Counted from the stretch's first letter, positions 17,952-26,801 are shown. The stretch is DNA of 64,000 nt from Vagococcus martis (GCF_002026305.1 NZ_MVAB01000001.1:2060001-2124000), one strand, 5' to 3'. Numbers and translations are program-made. The notes: a model not told the origin generated them from the letters alone.

Positions 17952-18284
17952 ATGATTAGTAGTGACATCATCCGTGGGTATAACGATCCATTAATACTAT
18001 CACTTTTAATAGATGAAGATTCTTATGGTTATGAGATTTCAAAAAAAATAAAAGAGCAAAGTAATCAAAAATATATCATAAAAGAAACCACCCTTTACTC
18101 TGCTTTTAATCGATTAAAAAAGAATGGCTACATCACCTCTTATCCAGGAAATGAAACATTTGGAAAAAAGCGAACGTATTACAAAATTACACCTGAAGGA
18201 AAGCAGTATTATTTAGAAAAAAAAGAAGAGTGGGCTTTAACAAAAGAAGTCATTGATAACTTTTTAGGAGGGGATTTATTATGA
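17952..18284 (+). CDS. PadR-family transcriptional regulator
   Basis: This 110-residue winged-helix protein has the family signature: LILSLLIDEDSYGYEISKKI, then ETTLYSAFNRLKKNGYI and the wing with KKRTYYKITPEGKQYY. It is the short PadR subtype (s1), typical of regulators that control a membrane-protein partner. The ATG overlaps the next gene by 4 bases (ATGA), so they are coupled. An inverted repeat in its promoter is a likely operator. Confidence 0.9.
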   Translation: MISSDIIRGYNDPLILSLLIDEDSYGYEISKKIKEQSNQKYIIKETTLYSAFNRLKKNGYITSYPGNETFGKKRTYYKITPEGKQYYLEKKEEWALTKEVIDNFLGGDLL

Positions 18285-19222
18285 AAGTCATTGAAAATTA
18301 TGTGGATGCGATGTTTGTAAATTTACCACGAACAGCTGAATTACAAACAATTAAAGAAGATATTTTATTGAATATGAAGGAAAAATACATAGAACTTATT
18401 GATGAAGGAAAACCAGAAAATGAAGCACTTGGAACTGTTATTGCTGAGTTTGGTACGATAGATGAATTGTTAGAGTCTTTGGAAATCTCTGTGGAAGAAA
18501 ATGACGATAGAGGTAATCAAGAATTTTTTACACCTAATTTACCAGTGTTATCTGAGTCAGTAATCACAAAATATCTTGCAACGAAAAGATTATCAGGGAT
18601 GTTGATTGGAAGTGGGATCATTTCATTAGGTATTGGTTTAAGTACTTTTTTCTTTCTAATTAATCGATTATCATCTTCTATACCTTTTTTTATTTTTGTA
18701 TTAAGTATCACAGCAGCAGTGATTCTTTTTACTATAGGGGGAATGAAATTATCTGTCTTTAATAATTTGAAAAATGGTTTTATTTTAACGTCAGAAGATC
18801 GGTTGTTATTAGAAAATGCTAAAGAGGAGTATCATCGTTCATTTATATTATCAATCATTTTAGGAATTGGACTATCTATGCTATCTATTCTTTCAGTTAT
18901 ATTTAGCTCTTTCTCAGGATTTGGTGAAGCAATTGGATTAAGTTTATTATTCCTTTTTGGTGCAGTTGCTTGTTTCTTTTTTATCTATGCAGGAAATGTC
19001 CAAGGAAGTTATAATTTTTTATTAGATAATGGGTTAGAAGTACATGTGCCATATGAAGAATACAAACGTCAGAAGTTTTTCCAACGCTTTGAGTCTTTGT
19101 ATTGGATGATTATTTTATTACTCTTTTTTGGATGGGGATTTTTCTTCGATGGATGGGTTATTTGTTGGATAGTGTTTCCAATAGGTGGTGTTTTGCAAGA
19201 TACATTAAGTAAACGAGCATAA
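18281..19222 (+). CDS. HAAS-domain membrane protein, partner of PadR
   Basis: The protein has 313 residues. The N-terminal 70 residues form the helical HAAS/permease-prefix domain (TIKEDILLNMKEKYIELIDEGKPENEAL) that is repeatedly found next to PadR regulators. About six hydrophobic helices follow from residue 105 on. It overlaps the PadR stop by 4 bases. The family is thought to sense envelope state or modulate a transporter; no function is proven for this one. The native 3' end runs into the nested inverted repeat at 19221. Confidence 0.8.
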   Translation: MKVIENYVDAMFVNLPRTAELQTIKEDILLNMKEKYIELIDEGKPENEALGTVIAEFGTIDELLESLEISVEENDDRGNQEFFTPNLPVLSESVITKYLATKRLSGMLIGSGIISLGIGLSTFFFLINRLSSSIPFFIFVLSITAAVILFTIGGMKLSVFNNLKNGFILTSEDRLLLENAKEEYHRSFILSIILGIGLSMLSILSVIFSSFSGFGEAIGLSLLFLFGAVACFFFIYAGNVQGSYNFLLDNGLEVHVPYEEYKRQKFFQRFESLYWMIILLLFFGWGFFFDGWVICWIVFPIGGVLQDTLSKRA

Positions 19223-19363
19223 AAAAGAGGCTGACCCAAAAGTAACTTTTTAAATGAAAATAACTAAACTAACAAAATAGAAATCCCATGAAGTCAGTGT
19301 TTTAATAAGCTGATTTCATGGGATTTTTCTATGTTTAAGACTTTTGGGTCAGCCTCTTTTTTT
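19221..19363. repeat. nested double inverted repeat (MITE-like or bidirectional terminator)
   Basis: The outer arms (19221-19243 and about 19341-19363) are essentially perfect 23-bp inverted repeats built around GAGGCTGACCCAAAAG, starting in A-runs and ending in T-runs. Within them lies a second pair (19281-19297 and 19310-19326, around AATCCCATGAA) with one mismatch. The 143-bp unit sits exactly between convergent genes and would terminate transcription both ways. The nested layout also resembles a miniature transposable element. No second copy is seen in the window. Confidence 0.8.
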
Positions 19364-19365
19364 GT

Positions 19366-19977
19366 TTAAAATTGTTTTGCTAATTCTTTTGTTTTTTCGA
19401 TAATTCCTTGAAGAATCTCATCTGCTTTTTCTGGCTGATAATCAAGCCCTTCGATAATAATAGCATCTGTTTCTTCAACCCCTACAAAGTTGAAAATTTC
19501 TTTAACAAATTTTGATGAAGTATCGTCACCAGAATGAACGCCACCACTAGCTTGGATGTGTAACATTTTTTTACCTGGAGCTAAAGGCATTTTACCGTTT
19601 TCAGTGTATTTAAATGTTTTTCCAGCGACAACAATCGTATCAATCCATGCTTTTAGTTTCGTTGGGATATTTAAATTCCATAAAGGATTAGCAATGATAA
19701 TTTTATCAGAGTTCAGAAATTGTTCAGTCAGTTCAGAAAATCGTTCGATTTTTTTTGCTTGAACCTCATTAATTTCTTTACCATCTTTTAAATTAGCCCA
19801 ACCTGTTAAAATATCTTTATCGATTTCTGGAATATGATTTTCATACACATCTAATATTTCGACTGTGTCATTTGGATGACTTTCTTCATAAGATGTTAAG
19901 AAGGCATCAAGTACAGTAAGAGTACGTGATTCATCTTTTGTTAGTGGATGAGCTTTAATAACTAATACGTTTGACAT
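19366..19977 (-). CDS. azoR: FMN-dependent NADH-azoreductase
   Basis: The protein has about 203 residues and a flavodoxin-like fold: N-terminal VLVIKAHPLTKDESRTL phosphate loop, the NPLWNLNIPTKLKAWIDTI motif, and the GGVHSG loop that binds FMN. AzoR enzymes reduce quinones and azo compounds with NADH. The start is the ATG at 19977 with GAGGAAAAATT upstream, not the ATG at 19995. It is divergent from fabK and convergent with the HAAS gene. Confidence 0.9.
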   Translation of the reverse strand: MSNVLVIKAHPLTKDESRTLTVLDAFLTSYEESHPNDTVEILDVYENHIPEIDKDILTGWANLKDGKEINEVQAKKIERFSELTEQFLNSDKIIIANPLWNLNIPTKLKAWIDTIVVAGKTFKYTENGKMPLAPGKKMLHIQASGGVHSGDDTSSKFVKEIFNFVGVEETDAIIIEGLDYQPEKADEILQGIIEKTKELAKQF

Positions 19978-20210
19978 AATTTTTCCTCTATTCATTTATA
20001 TTTTACTTATTATTTATCAGTAATTATTAATATAAAGTATTTTGTGAAAAATAGCAAAGGTTTTTTAAAAGAGATATAAAAAAACGAGTGAACCTATTAT
20101 TTAAAGTTATAGGAGACTTAAGAAAAAGTGATTTGAAACCGTTATCAATAACGAGTATTATTAATTTAAGTAAAAGGCTCACAAACTATTTGAGCAGAAA
20201 GAGGATAGAT

Positions 20211-21137
20211 ATGACATTAATTAATGAGTTATTAGGAATAAAGTATCCACTGATTCAAGGTGCTATGGCAAAAATATCGACATCAGAGCTAGTTAGTGCG
20301 GTTTCAGAAGCTGGTGGTTTAGGTGTTATAGCATCAGGTGGCATGACAACAGATCAAGTAAGAGATGAAATTCGCAAAACAAAGCAATTAACAGATAAAC
20401 CTTTTGCTGTGAATGTAATGTTGATGATGGAAAATCGTGATGAGATTATTGATGTCGTTATCGAGGAAGGTGTTAAAATTATTACGTCAGGAGCAGGAAC
20501 ACCAAAACCTTATATGAAACGTTTAAAAGAAAATGGTGTGATTGTAATGCCAGTTGTTCCTAATGTCAAAATAGCATTAAAAATGCAAGAATTAGGAGCA
20601 GATGCAGTGATTGTTGAAGGGATGGAAGCAGGAGGACATATTGGTGAAGTTTGTACGATACCATTAGTATCAGCTGCAACTCAAGTTTTGAGTATTCCAG
20701 TCATTGCTGCAGGTGGATTATCAGATGGCCGTTCATTAGCCGCAGCATTAGCTTTAGGGGCAAAAGGGATACAGATGGGGACAGTTTACCTAGCTACTGA
20801 AGAATGTCCAGTGTCGACTCCTTATAAACAAGAAATTATGTATGGAAATGAAACGTCAACTGTCGTAACAGGACGTAATAATGGGGCACCTGTCAGAAAT
20901 ATTAGAAACGCGATGACAACTAAGTATTTGGAATTAGAACGACAAGATGTCTCAAGAGACGAGCTTGAAGAGTTGACGATTGGCTCATTGTATCGAGCGG
21001 TAAAAGAAGGAGACATGATTAATGGCTCAGTCATGGCTGGTCAAATTATCGGAACAATCAATGAAATAAAAACAGTTCAACAGTTACATGATGATATTAT
21101 TCATCAATATAGAGAGTTGATATTGCCGAAAATTTAA
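20211..21137 (+). CDS. fabK: FabK-like enoyl-ACP reductase II / nitronate monooxygenase family
   Basis: This 308-residue FMN TIM barrel resembles S. pneumoniae FabK closely from memory (GAMAKIS, AVNVMLM, VVIEEGVKIITSGAG, EGMEAGGHIG, AAGGLSDG, GSVMAGQI). FabK reduces trans-2-enoyl-ACP with NAD(P)H in fatty acid synthesis. The start is the ATG at 20211 with GAGGATAG upstream; the frame is open further upstream without an RBS. It stands alone rather than in a fab operon, so it could be a second FabK or a nitronate monooxygenase-like paralogue. Confidence 0.75.
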   Translation: MTLINELLGIKYPLIQGAMAKISTSELVSAVSEAGGLGVIASGGMTTDQVRDEIRKTKQLTDKPFAVNVMLMMENRDEIIDVVIEEGVKIITSGAGTPKPYMKRLKENGVIVMPVVPNVKIALKMQELGADAVIVEGMEAGGHIGEVCTIPLVSAATQVLSIPVIAAGGLSDGRSLAAALALGAKGIQMGTVYLATEECPVSTPYKQEIMYGNETSTVVTGRNNGAPVRNIRNAMTTKYLELERQDVSRDELEELTIGSLYRAVKEGDMINGSVMAGQIIGTINEIKTVQQLHDDIIHQYRELILPKI

Positions 21138-21138
21138 C

Positions 21139-21169
21139 AAAGACAGCGTAATATCGTTGTCTTTTTTTC
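21139..21169 (+). terminator. terminator after fabK
   Basis: The stem AAAGACAGCG/CGTTGTCTTT is followed by a T-run. Confidence 0.8.
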
Positions 21170-21330
21170 TTGTTTTGAAGTATCCGTTTATTTAGTATGA
21201 GATGCTTTAAATAATAAATGCATATAATTATAAGCTTAATCGTATAGCTTGCAAGAATCGTTTTATATATGAGCCAGTGTTCTGTTTTTTTATTTATATT
21301 TTGTTATACTTTATAAGAAGGGGTGAGAAA

Positions 21331-22035
21331 ATGATACCACTAACTATTTATTTGCAAAATGGTACAACTTCAGTATCCAACTTACTATTTAGATACTATA
21401 AAAAGATTGGAATGACAGATACTGAATTGGTTTTTTACTTACAATTATTACAGTATCAAGATTCAGGAGATTATTTTCCAGATATGGATATGATCACTAA
21501 ACGTATGGATATGTCTTTAGATGGTGGATACCATATTATTCAAGAACTTATGACAAAAGGTATTTTATCTATTGAAACAAAGCGAAATAAGTTTGGTAAA
21601 ACAGAAGATAAATATGACCTAACACGTGTTTACCAGAAAATTGAATTAGTTCTTGAACAAGAACAAGAGATAAAAATGGAACAATTAGAAGAAAATAAAC
21701 GGGTTGAGTTATTTAATAAATTTGAACAGGAGTTTGGCCGTTCTTTATCACCAATTGAATTTGAAACGGTTCAACAGTGGTTAGATAATGATAATTATTC
21801 AATAGACTTAATTGAACTAGCTTTGCGTGAAGCTATTTTAAATCAAGCTTATAGTTTAAAATATATGGATAGAATATTACTTAATTGGGAGAGAAAGAAT
21901 TTAACATCCAAACAAGCTATTCAAAGTGACCAAAAGCAACGGCTTAAAGAAATAGATGATAAAAATATAACTGACACGGAAGAAACATTGCCAAAAGTAC
22001 CGATGTATAATTGGTTAAATCCTGGTGATAAATAG
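21331..22035 (+). CDS. dnaD: DnaD replication initiation protein
   Basis: The protein has 234 residues. The N-terminal DDBH1 winged-helix domain (ELVFYLQLLQYQ...ITKRMDMSLDGGYHIIQELMTKGIL) is followed by a DDBH2 domain (about 130-190) with the conserved YSLKYMDRILLNWERKN end. DnaD remodels oriC and loads the helicase with DnaB/DnaI in Firmicutes. The start is the ATG at 21331 with GGGGTGAG upstream; the longer read begins in a poly-hydrophobic leader without an RBS. It forms an operon with nth (8 bases apart). Confidence 0.9.
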   Translation: MIPLTIYLQNGTTSVSNLLFRYYKKIGMTDTELVFYLQLLQYQDSGDYFPDMDMITKRMDMSLDGGYHIIQELMTKGILSIETKRNKFGKTEDKYDLTRVYQKIELVLEQEQEIKMEQLEENKRVELFNKFEQEFGRSLSPIEFETVQQWLDNDNYSIDLIELALREAILNQAYSLKYMDRILLNWERKNLTSKQAIQSDQKQRLKEIDDKNITDTEETLPKVPMYNWLNPGDK

Positions 22036-22043
22036 GAGAGCGT

Positions 22044-22706
22044 ATGTTATCAAAGAAACGAACGATAGAAGCAATTAATTTAATGAAAGAGCTGTATCCT
22101 AATGCTAGAGGTGAGTTGAATTATGATACTCCGTTTCAATATTTAATTGCGGTCATATTGAGTGCACAAGCGACAGATATCTCGGTTAATAAGGCAACAC
22201 CATTATTATTTGAAGCTTATCCAACTGCTGAAACATTAGCTCAAGCTTCATTAGAAGACGTGATGATGCGGATTAAGACAATAGGATTGTATAAAACAAA
22301 AGCAAAGAATATTATTAAAGCGTCTCAAATGCTAGTTGAAACCTTTAATGGCGAAGTACCAAAAACAAAAAAAGAACTAGAAAGCTTACCAGGTGTGGGA
22401 AGAAAAACAGCGAATGTTGTAGCAGGAGATTTGTTTAATGTTCCATCAATTGCTGTAGATACACACGTAGAACGAGTGAGTAAAAGGCTTAGAATATGTA
22501 AACAATCAGCTACTGTCACTGAAGTAGAGGACACACTTATGAAAAAAATACCAGAAGAACGATGGGTCGATACGCATCACACGATGATATTATTCGGACG
22601 GTATCATTGTACGGCTCGTAATCCTAAATGTGAGGGATGCTTATTGCTTGATTTGTGTGCTGAAGGTCAAAAAAATATCAATATAAAAAAGAAAAACAAG
22701 GAATGA
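22044..22706 (+). CDS. nth: endonuclease III
   Basis: This 220-residue bifunctional DNA glycosylase/AP lyase removes oxidised pyrimidines. The helix-hairpin-helix is LPGVGRKTANVV, followed by the catalytic Asp region (VDTHVERVSKRL). The C-terminal iron-sulfur cluster motif Cys-X6-Cys-X2-Cys-X5-Cys (CTARNPKCEGCLLLDLC) is intact. Its stop codon lies inside the hairpin that terminates pbp1A from the other strand. Confidence 0.94.
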   Translation: MLSKKRTIEAINLMKELYPNARGELNYDTPFQYLIAVILSAQATDISVNKATPLLFEAYPTAETLAQASLEDVMMRIKTIGLYKTKAKNIIKASQMLVETFNGEVPKTKKELESLPGVGRKTANVVAGDLFNVPSIAVDTHVERVSKRLRICKQSATVTEVEDTLMKKIPEERWVDTHHTMILFGRYHCTARNPKCEGCLLLDLCAEGQKNINIKKKNKE

Positions 22707-22726
22707 CGCATTGTCTTTCCTTGTTT
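22688..22726 (-). terminator. pbp1A terminator overlapping the 3' end of nth
   Basis: The stem AAACAAGGAA/TTCCTTGTTT (22694-22703 with 22717-22726) with an inner GAC/GTC is followed in the minus direction by TTTTCTTTTTT. On the plus strand there is no comparable T-run. Confidence 0.75.
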
Positions 22727-22732
22727 GTTGGC

Positions 22733-25042
22733 TTAATCTTTTTTTATATCATTATTGCGAGGTTTGTTCTCTTGTGTTGAGGAGTTATTATTCCCTTGAT
22801 TTGTTTGGTTATTACTGTTATTCCCTTGATTTGTTTGGTTATTACTGTTATTCCCTTGATTTGTTTGGTCGTTATTGTTATTCCCTTGATTTGTTTGGTT
22901 ATTATTTGTGTCAGGTTTATTTTCTTCAACCGATGTTTCTTGGGAAGATTCTGTATGACTGTCTTCTTTTGTATCTTCTTTACTTTCAGAATGAGGAGTG
23001 ACTGTTTGTTTTTCTGTTTCATAGTAATAATACGTTGTGTTATCCGATTGAGAACTATTGTATGAAGGTTGTGTTTGCTTAGTATGTCCTTTTATGTAGA
23101 CTTCATTTCCAACACGAACGACATTAGATGGTTGTTTCCAATCAGTGGGCTCAATATTTTGGTAGAGATACATCATAAACGAACGGTAAATGTCCATTGC
23201 AAGTTGTTGATTGTACAATGTAATTGGTTGGAAATAGTCATCGTAACCTGTCCAAACAGCTAAAGAATACTTAGGAGTATACCCAACAAATGTGATATCA
23301 GGGCTTCCTTCTCCTTTAACTTTACCTAAAACATCATCATCATAATTACTAGTACCAGTTTTACCAGCTTGAACAATACCATCAATTTGAGCCTGATTTC
23401 CAGTTCCTCGATTAATTACATCTTTTAGCATATCTGTTACAATAAATGCGGTTGATTCCTTCATCGCTCGTTTTCCTTGTGATTCAAAACTTTCCTCTGT
23501 CCCGTCAGCATAAACGACTTTATTAACATAGCTTGGTTCATAATAGATTCCACCGTTAGCAAACGCTGCATATGCTGCGGCTAATTTTTCAGAAGAAGCT
23601 TCAAATCCAATGGCAGTTCCCTCATAGACATTATTATCTAAACCAAGTTTTGAAATAAACTCTTTTGATTTATCATCTCCGACCTCTTTTAGAGCTTTTA
23701 ATGCAGGAATATTTCTAGAGTCAACTAACGACTCACGCATTGTCAAGTTCCCACGATAAGAGCGATCATAGTTGTAGACGGAAGTTCCATCGGCATACTT
23801 ATATGGCATGTCTGCGTATATTTGTCCGGAACCATAGTTTAAGTCTTCTATGGTTGGGGCATATGCAACTAGCGGCTTAGCAGTTGATCCAATATTTCGT
23901 TTAGCTGTCACGGCTTTATTATCATTCATCGCACCGTCACCAACATTCCGACCACCAATTTGAGCACGTACATCACCGTTTTTTACGTCAATTAATGTTG
24001 CAGTTGCTTGGAATTTTTCATCTGGAAAAGCAATAGAAGAGTTTTCGCTATTAATAAGATTATATAAGTATGTTTGTGCTGCCAAATCCATGTTAGTATA
24101 GATATCTAAACCATCTGTATAAACATTTTTCTTCGTTTTCTTTTGTACTTCATCAATCACTTGTTTCACATAATTATCTGTGACAACTTGTGTAGTTGAG
24201 TCCTCTTTGAGTGGAATTAAGCCATCTTCAATTTTTGTATTTTTCGCTTCATCGTAATCTTTTTTTGAAATCACTTTGTCTTTATACATCTCACTAAGAA
24301 CAAGATTTCTTCTTGTAGTGGCTAAATCAGGGTGAGTGTATGGATCATAATCAATTGGAGCTTGTGGCATACCAGCTAATAGAGCGTATTGAGCTAAAGA
24401 TAGCTCACCTAGATTTTTACCAAAATAAGTTTCAGCAGCCGTCTGCATACCATATATGCCGTTTGCCATGTAAACACGATTTATATAATATGTGAGAATT
24501 TCATCCTTTGATTTTTTACGTTCAAGCTCAACTGATAACCAGGCTTCTTGAGCTTTACGTTTGATGGTTTGATCTTCTTTTTTAGTTGAGAAAAAAGACA
24601 ATTTAATTAACTGCTGAGTTAAGGTACTACCACCTTGTCTACTTGTTCCCTTGATATTGGCAACAGCAGCTCCGGCGATACGTATCGGGTCAACACCAGC
24701 ATGTTTTTCAAATCGTTTATCCTCAATTGAAATGATTGCTTGTTTTAGGGTTGGTGGTATTTGGTTAGGTTCAATGGTTTCACGTTTCTTTTCCCCAATT
24801 TCTAAAATCATTTCCCCATTTGAGGCATAAATTTTCGACGAGCGAGTATCCTCTAATTTTTTATAATCAAGTGTAGGAGCATCTTTTGCGTAATAAAAGA
24901 AAAGACCGGCTCCACCAATTACAGGTATAATGATTAGTGAGAGAATGACAGTTAAGGTAATTAACACCACTTTTTTTGTATTATGTTTTTTTTGCTTTGA
25001 TGGTTTATTAGGGTGTTTTGTCCCAATCGAACTATTTTTCAT
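22733..25042 (-). CDS. pbp1A: class A penicillin-binding protein PBP1A
   Basis: The protein has 769 residues: a Lys-rich cytosolic tail, a membrane helix (about 24-51), a GT51 glycosyltransferase domain (catalytic Glu107 in SIEDKRF, then RQGGSTLTQQL) and a transpeptidase domain with Ser386 in STAK, an SRN motif and KTGTS. It polymerises and crosslinks peptidoglycan outside the membrane. The C-terminal tail is a low-complexity Asn/Gln/Gly region that includes four tandem decapeptides. It overlaps recU by 11 bases, the conserved recU-ponA pair of Firmicutes. The gene symbol follows streptococcal/enterococcal use. Confidence 0.93.
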   Translation of the reverse strand: MKNSSIGTKHPNKPSKQKKHNTKKVVLITLTVILSLIIIPVIGGAGLFFYYAKDAPTLDYKKLEDTRSSKIYASNGEMILEIGEKKRETIEPNQIPPTLKQAIISIEDKRFEKHAGVDPIRIAGAAVANIKGTSRQGGSTLTQQLIKLSFFSTKKEDQTIKRKAQEAWLSVELERKKSKDEILTYYINRVYMANGIYGMQTAAETYFGKNLGELSLAQYALLAGMPQAPIDYDPYTHPDLATTRRNLVLSEMYKDKVISKKDYDEAKNTKIEDGLIPLKEDSTTQVVTDNYVKQVIDEVQKKTKKNVYTDGLDIYTNMDLAAQTYLYNLINSENSSIAFPDEKFQATATLIDVKNGDVRAQIGGRNVGDGAMNDNKAVTAKRNIGSTAKPLVAYAPTIEDLNYGSGQIYADMPYKYADGTSVYNYDRSYRGNLTMRESLVDSRNIPALKALKEVGDDKSKEFISKLGLDNNVYEGTAIGFEASSEKLAAAYAAFANGGIYYEPSYVNKVVYADGTEESFESQGKRAMKESTAFIVTDMLKDVINRGTGNQAQIDGIVQAGKTGTSNYDDDVLGKVKGEGSPDITFVGYTPKYSLAVWTGYDDYFQPITLYNQQLAMDIYRSFMMYLYQNIEPTDWKQPSNVVRVGNEVYIKGHTKQTQPSYNSSQSDNTTYYYYETEKQTVTPHSESKEDTKEDSHTESSQETSVEENKPDTNNNQTNQGNNNNDQTNQGNNSNNQTNQGNNSNNQTNQGNNNSSTQENKPRNNDIKKD
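22788..22907 (-). repeat. four 30-bp tandem repeats in the PBP1A tail
   Basis: The 30-bp unit occurs four times in a row (22788, 22818, 22848, 22878). The first two are identical and the others differ by a few bases. Read on the minus strand it encodes the decapeptide NQTNQGNNSN. Identical units imply recent copy-number change by slippage. Confidence 0.9.
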
Positions 25043-25649
25043 AAATAGAATCTCCTTTTAATATATAATGATCAATAATTGTCAGGTATGGAATAATAGG
25101 AGCAATGCCTAATTCTAACTCATACCCAACCTTTTCTATCACATTCAATGGAATAGATTTGCGTTTGTTCTCTTTGTTTTCCCAGTATTCAATGACATGT
25201 TTAGCTGGCAGAAAAAAACACCTTTGTAACGTGGAAAACCATATTAACACAAAGACAATCCCCTGCTGGTTAAGACATTGTTTCATATGTTTTATTTGAT
25301 GGTCATGAAAATTATGAAGTGGAAAAGACGTTTTATTCTTTGTTTCTTTCGCTTCAAAGTCTATGTAGTGACCATTATAAAGGCCATTATAATCAGTTGT
25401 AGAAGCTTCTCTAAAGTATGCTTCAGTTATAACAGCAGCACTCCTTTTTGGATAATTCACATGAACAATTTGGACAGGTGTTGGTTTCTTATGAACAATG
25501 GCCATTTCTTTAGATAGGTAATACTCGTTACTTTGGTTGATGTATTCTTCAAAAGACATCCCACGATTTGAAAAAGATGGTCGTTTTGTTTTAGCAACGA
25601 ATTCTTTTTTAAAATGTTTAGATACACCATTAGGGTAATTAATAGTCAA
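25032..25649 (-). CDS. recU: Holliday junction resolvase RecU
   Basis: This 205-residue RecU nuclease cleaves four-way junctions in recombination and chromosome segregation. Conserved motifs are an N-terminal basic region (MTINYPNGV), NYPKRSAAVITEAYFREASTTDYNG and the nuclease motif YIDFEAKET (acidic metal ligands and Lys). The C-terminal half has the family's VGYELELGIAPIIPYL. It is the first gene of the recU-pbp1A operon. Confidence 0.92.
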   Translation of the reverse strand: MTINYPNGVSKHFKKEFVAKTKRPSFSNRGMSFEEYINQSNEYYLSKEMAIVHKKPTPVQIVHVNYPKRSAAVITEAYFREASTTDYNGLYNGHYIDFEAKETKNKTSFPLHNFHDHQIKHMKQCLNQQGIVFVLIWFSTLQRCFFLPAKHVIEYWENKENKRKSIPLNVIEKVGYELELGIAPIIPYLTIIDHYILKGDSIYEK

Positions 25650-25773
25650 AATACCACACTCCTTCTTTCATTATATCAAACCTTGAAATACAATGAAAAG
25701 AAAAAAAGAATAAACTTAAGGTAATGTATAGGAAATTACTAAAAATTTTAATTTTTTCATTAAAAGTGTTGTG

Positions 25774-25802
25774 TTACATTAGAAAACTGATTATAGTATA
25801 AT
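25774..25802 (+). promoter_or_regulatory. gpsB promoter
   Basis: TTACAT (25774-25779) is separated by 17 bases from a perfect TATAAT (25797-25802). The transcript would have a leader of about 95 bases before the TTG start. The 25650-25905 gap holds no other gene; YpsA, often found here in relatives, is absent. Confidence 0.65.
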
Positions 25803-25905
25803 ATGAAGTGTGGCGTATTTTCTAAGGATTTTATCAGATTGATGTGACATATAGTATTTAAAAGATAACATGTTTAAAAATGAAATTTATAATGAGGTGT
25901 AATAA

Positions 25906-26334
25906 TTGACTAAATTAAATTTATCAGCAAGAGATATTTTACAAAAAGAATTTAAATCAAAAGTACGTGGCTATGATCCGGTCGAAGTAGATGAGTTTTT
26001 AGATACCATTATCAAAGATTATGAAACATATAATCAAGAATTATTAGCTTTAAGAGAAGAAAATCATCGATTAGTTAATAAAGTGGACCAATTAACTCAA
26101 AGTCAAGCGACTCTTTCTCGTATGAAACAAGAAGTACCTAATCCAACTTCTGTAACTAACTTTGATATATTAAAACGCTTATCAAATTTAGAAAAAGAAG
26201 TCTTTGGTAAAAAATTAGAAGAATCATCGGGCTCTGTAAAAATAGATGTGAGTGAACAAGCTCGTGCATCATTGTCTTCAGCAGCTGAAAAAGTATTAAA
26301 TAATGATGATTTGGGAGCAACTCGTCGTTTTTAA
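25906..26334 (+). CDS. gpsB: GpsB, DivIVA-like cell division protein
   Basis: The 142-residue protein has the DivIVA/GpsB N-terminal lipid- and PBP-binding domain (ARDILQKEFKSKVRGYDPVEVDEFLD), a coiled coil (about 35-70), a variable linker and a C-terminal helical segment with VFGKK. GpsB couples septal and lateral peptidoglycan synthesis and docks class A PBPs. The start is TTG at 25906, chosen from AATGAGGTG upstream and family alignment. It is slightly longer than B. subtilis GpsB (about 98). It precedes rnpB, as in Bacillus. Confidence 0.9.
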   Translation: MTKLNLSARDILQKEFKSKVRGYDPVEVDEFLDTIIKDYETYNQELLALREENHRLVNKVDQLTQSQATLSRMKQEVPNPTSVTNFDILKRLSNLEKEVFGKKLEESSGSVKIDVSEQARASLSSAAEKVLNNDDLGATRRF

Positions 26335-26348
26335 TTAAATAAATAATT

Positions 26349-26735
26349 TGTAATTTTCGGATAATCGCAGTTTACGTTAAGTAAGGTGAGGAAAGTCCAT
26401 GCTCGCACAAACTGAGATGTTTGTAGTGTTCGTGCTTAATGAAACCATAAATTAAGGTACTTCTTTTTAAGAGGTAACGGCAGGAAAAATAGCTAAGGCT
26501 TTTGCTATGCTAGAGTATCCTTGAAAGTGCCACAGTGACGAAGTGATTTTAGAAATAAAATCAGTGGAACGGGTAAACCCCTCGAGCGAGCAACCCAAAC
26601 AATGGTAGGGGCACCTGTCTCAAGGAAATGAACTTAGGGATGGGACAGAAAAAATTTCTGTAGACAGATGATTATCGTTGATTAGTGTTACCTGGCAGTA
26701 ATCAATACAGAACATGGCTTATAGAAAATTACAAC
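26349..26735 (+). ncRNA. rnpB: RNase P RNA (type B)
   Basis: The conserved blocks of bacterial type B RNase P RNA appear in order: GATAATCGCAG, GAGGAAAGTCCATGCTCGCA, GGTAACGGCAGGAAAAATAG, GAGTATCCTTGAAAGTGCCA, CAGTGACGAAG, AACGGGTAAACCCCTCGAG, TGGTAGGGGCACC, ACAGAACATGGCTTATAG. The ends pair (TGTAATTTT with AAAATTACA), which sets the boundaries. It lies between gpsB and ypsC, as in B. subtilis. Confidence 0.97.
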
Positions 26736-26743
26736 ATCAGGTT

Positions 26744-26772
26744 GCCTTCCAGTTTGATGGAAGGCTTTTTTT
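26744..26772 (+). terminator. rnpB terminator
   Basis: The stem GCCTTCCA/TGGAAGGC with loop GTTTGA is followed by seven T. Confidence 0.9.
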
Positions 26773-26801
26773 CTAAAATAAAGTTAATTGGGGTTACAAA
26801 C

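Noticed and set aside
22788-22907. Four regularly spaced 30-bp repeats, possible CRISPR
   Set aside because: The repeats are directly adjacent without spacers and encode an in-frame decapeptide at the end of PBP1A; no cas genes are present.
22711-23263. Cys/Tyr/Leu-rich plus-strand ORFs in the pbp1A tail
   Set aside because: They are antisense reads of the tandem repeat region, with no RBS and low-complexity composition.
26685-26801. Longer N-terminus for the ypsC frame
   Set aside because: It lies inside RNase P RNA and its terminator; the ATG at 26802 fits the family and follows the terminator.
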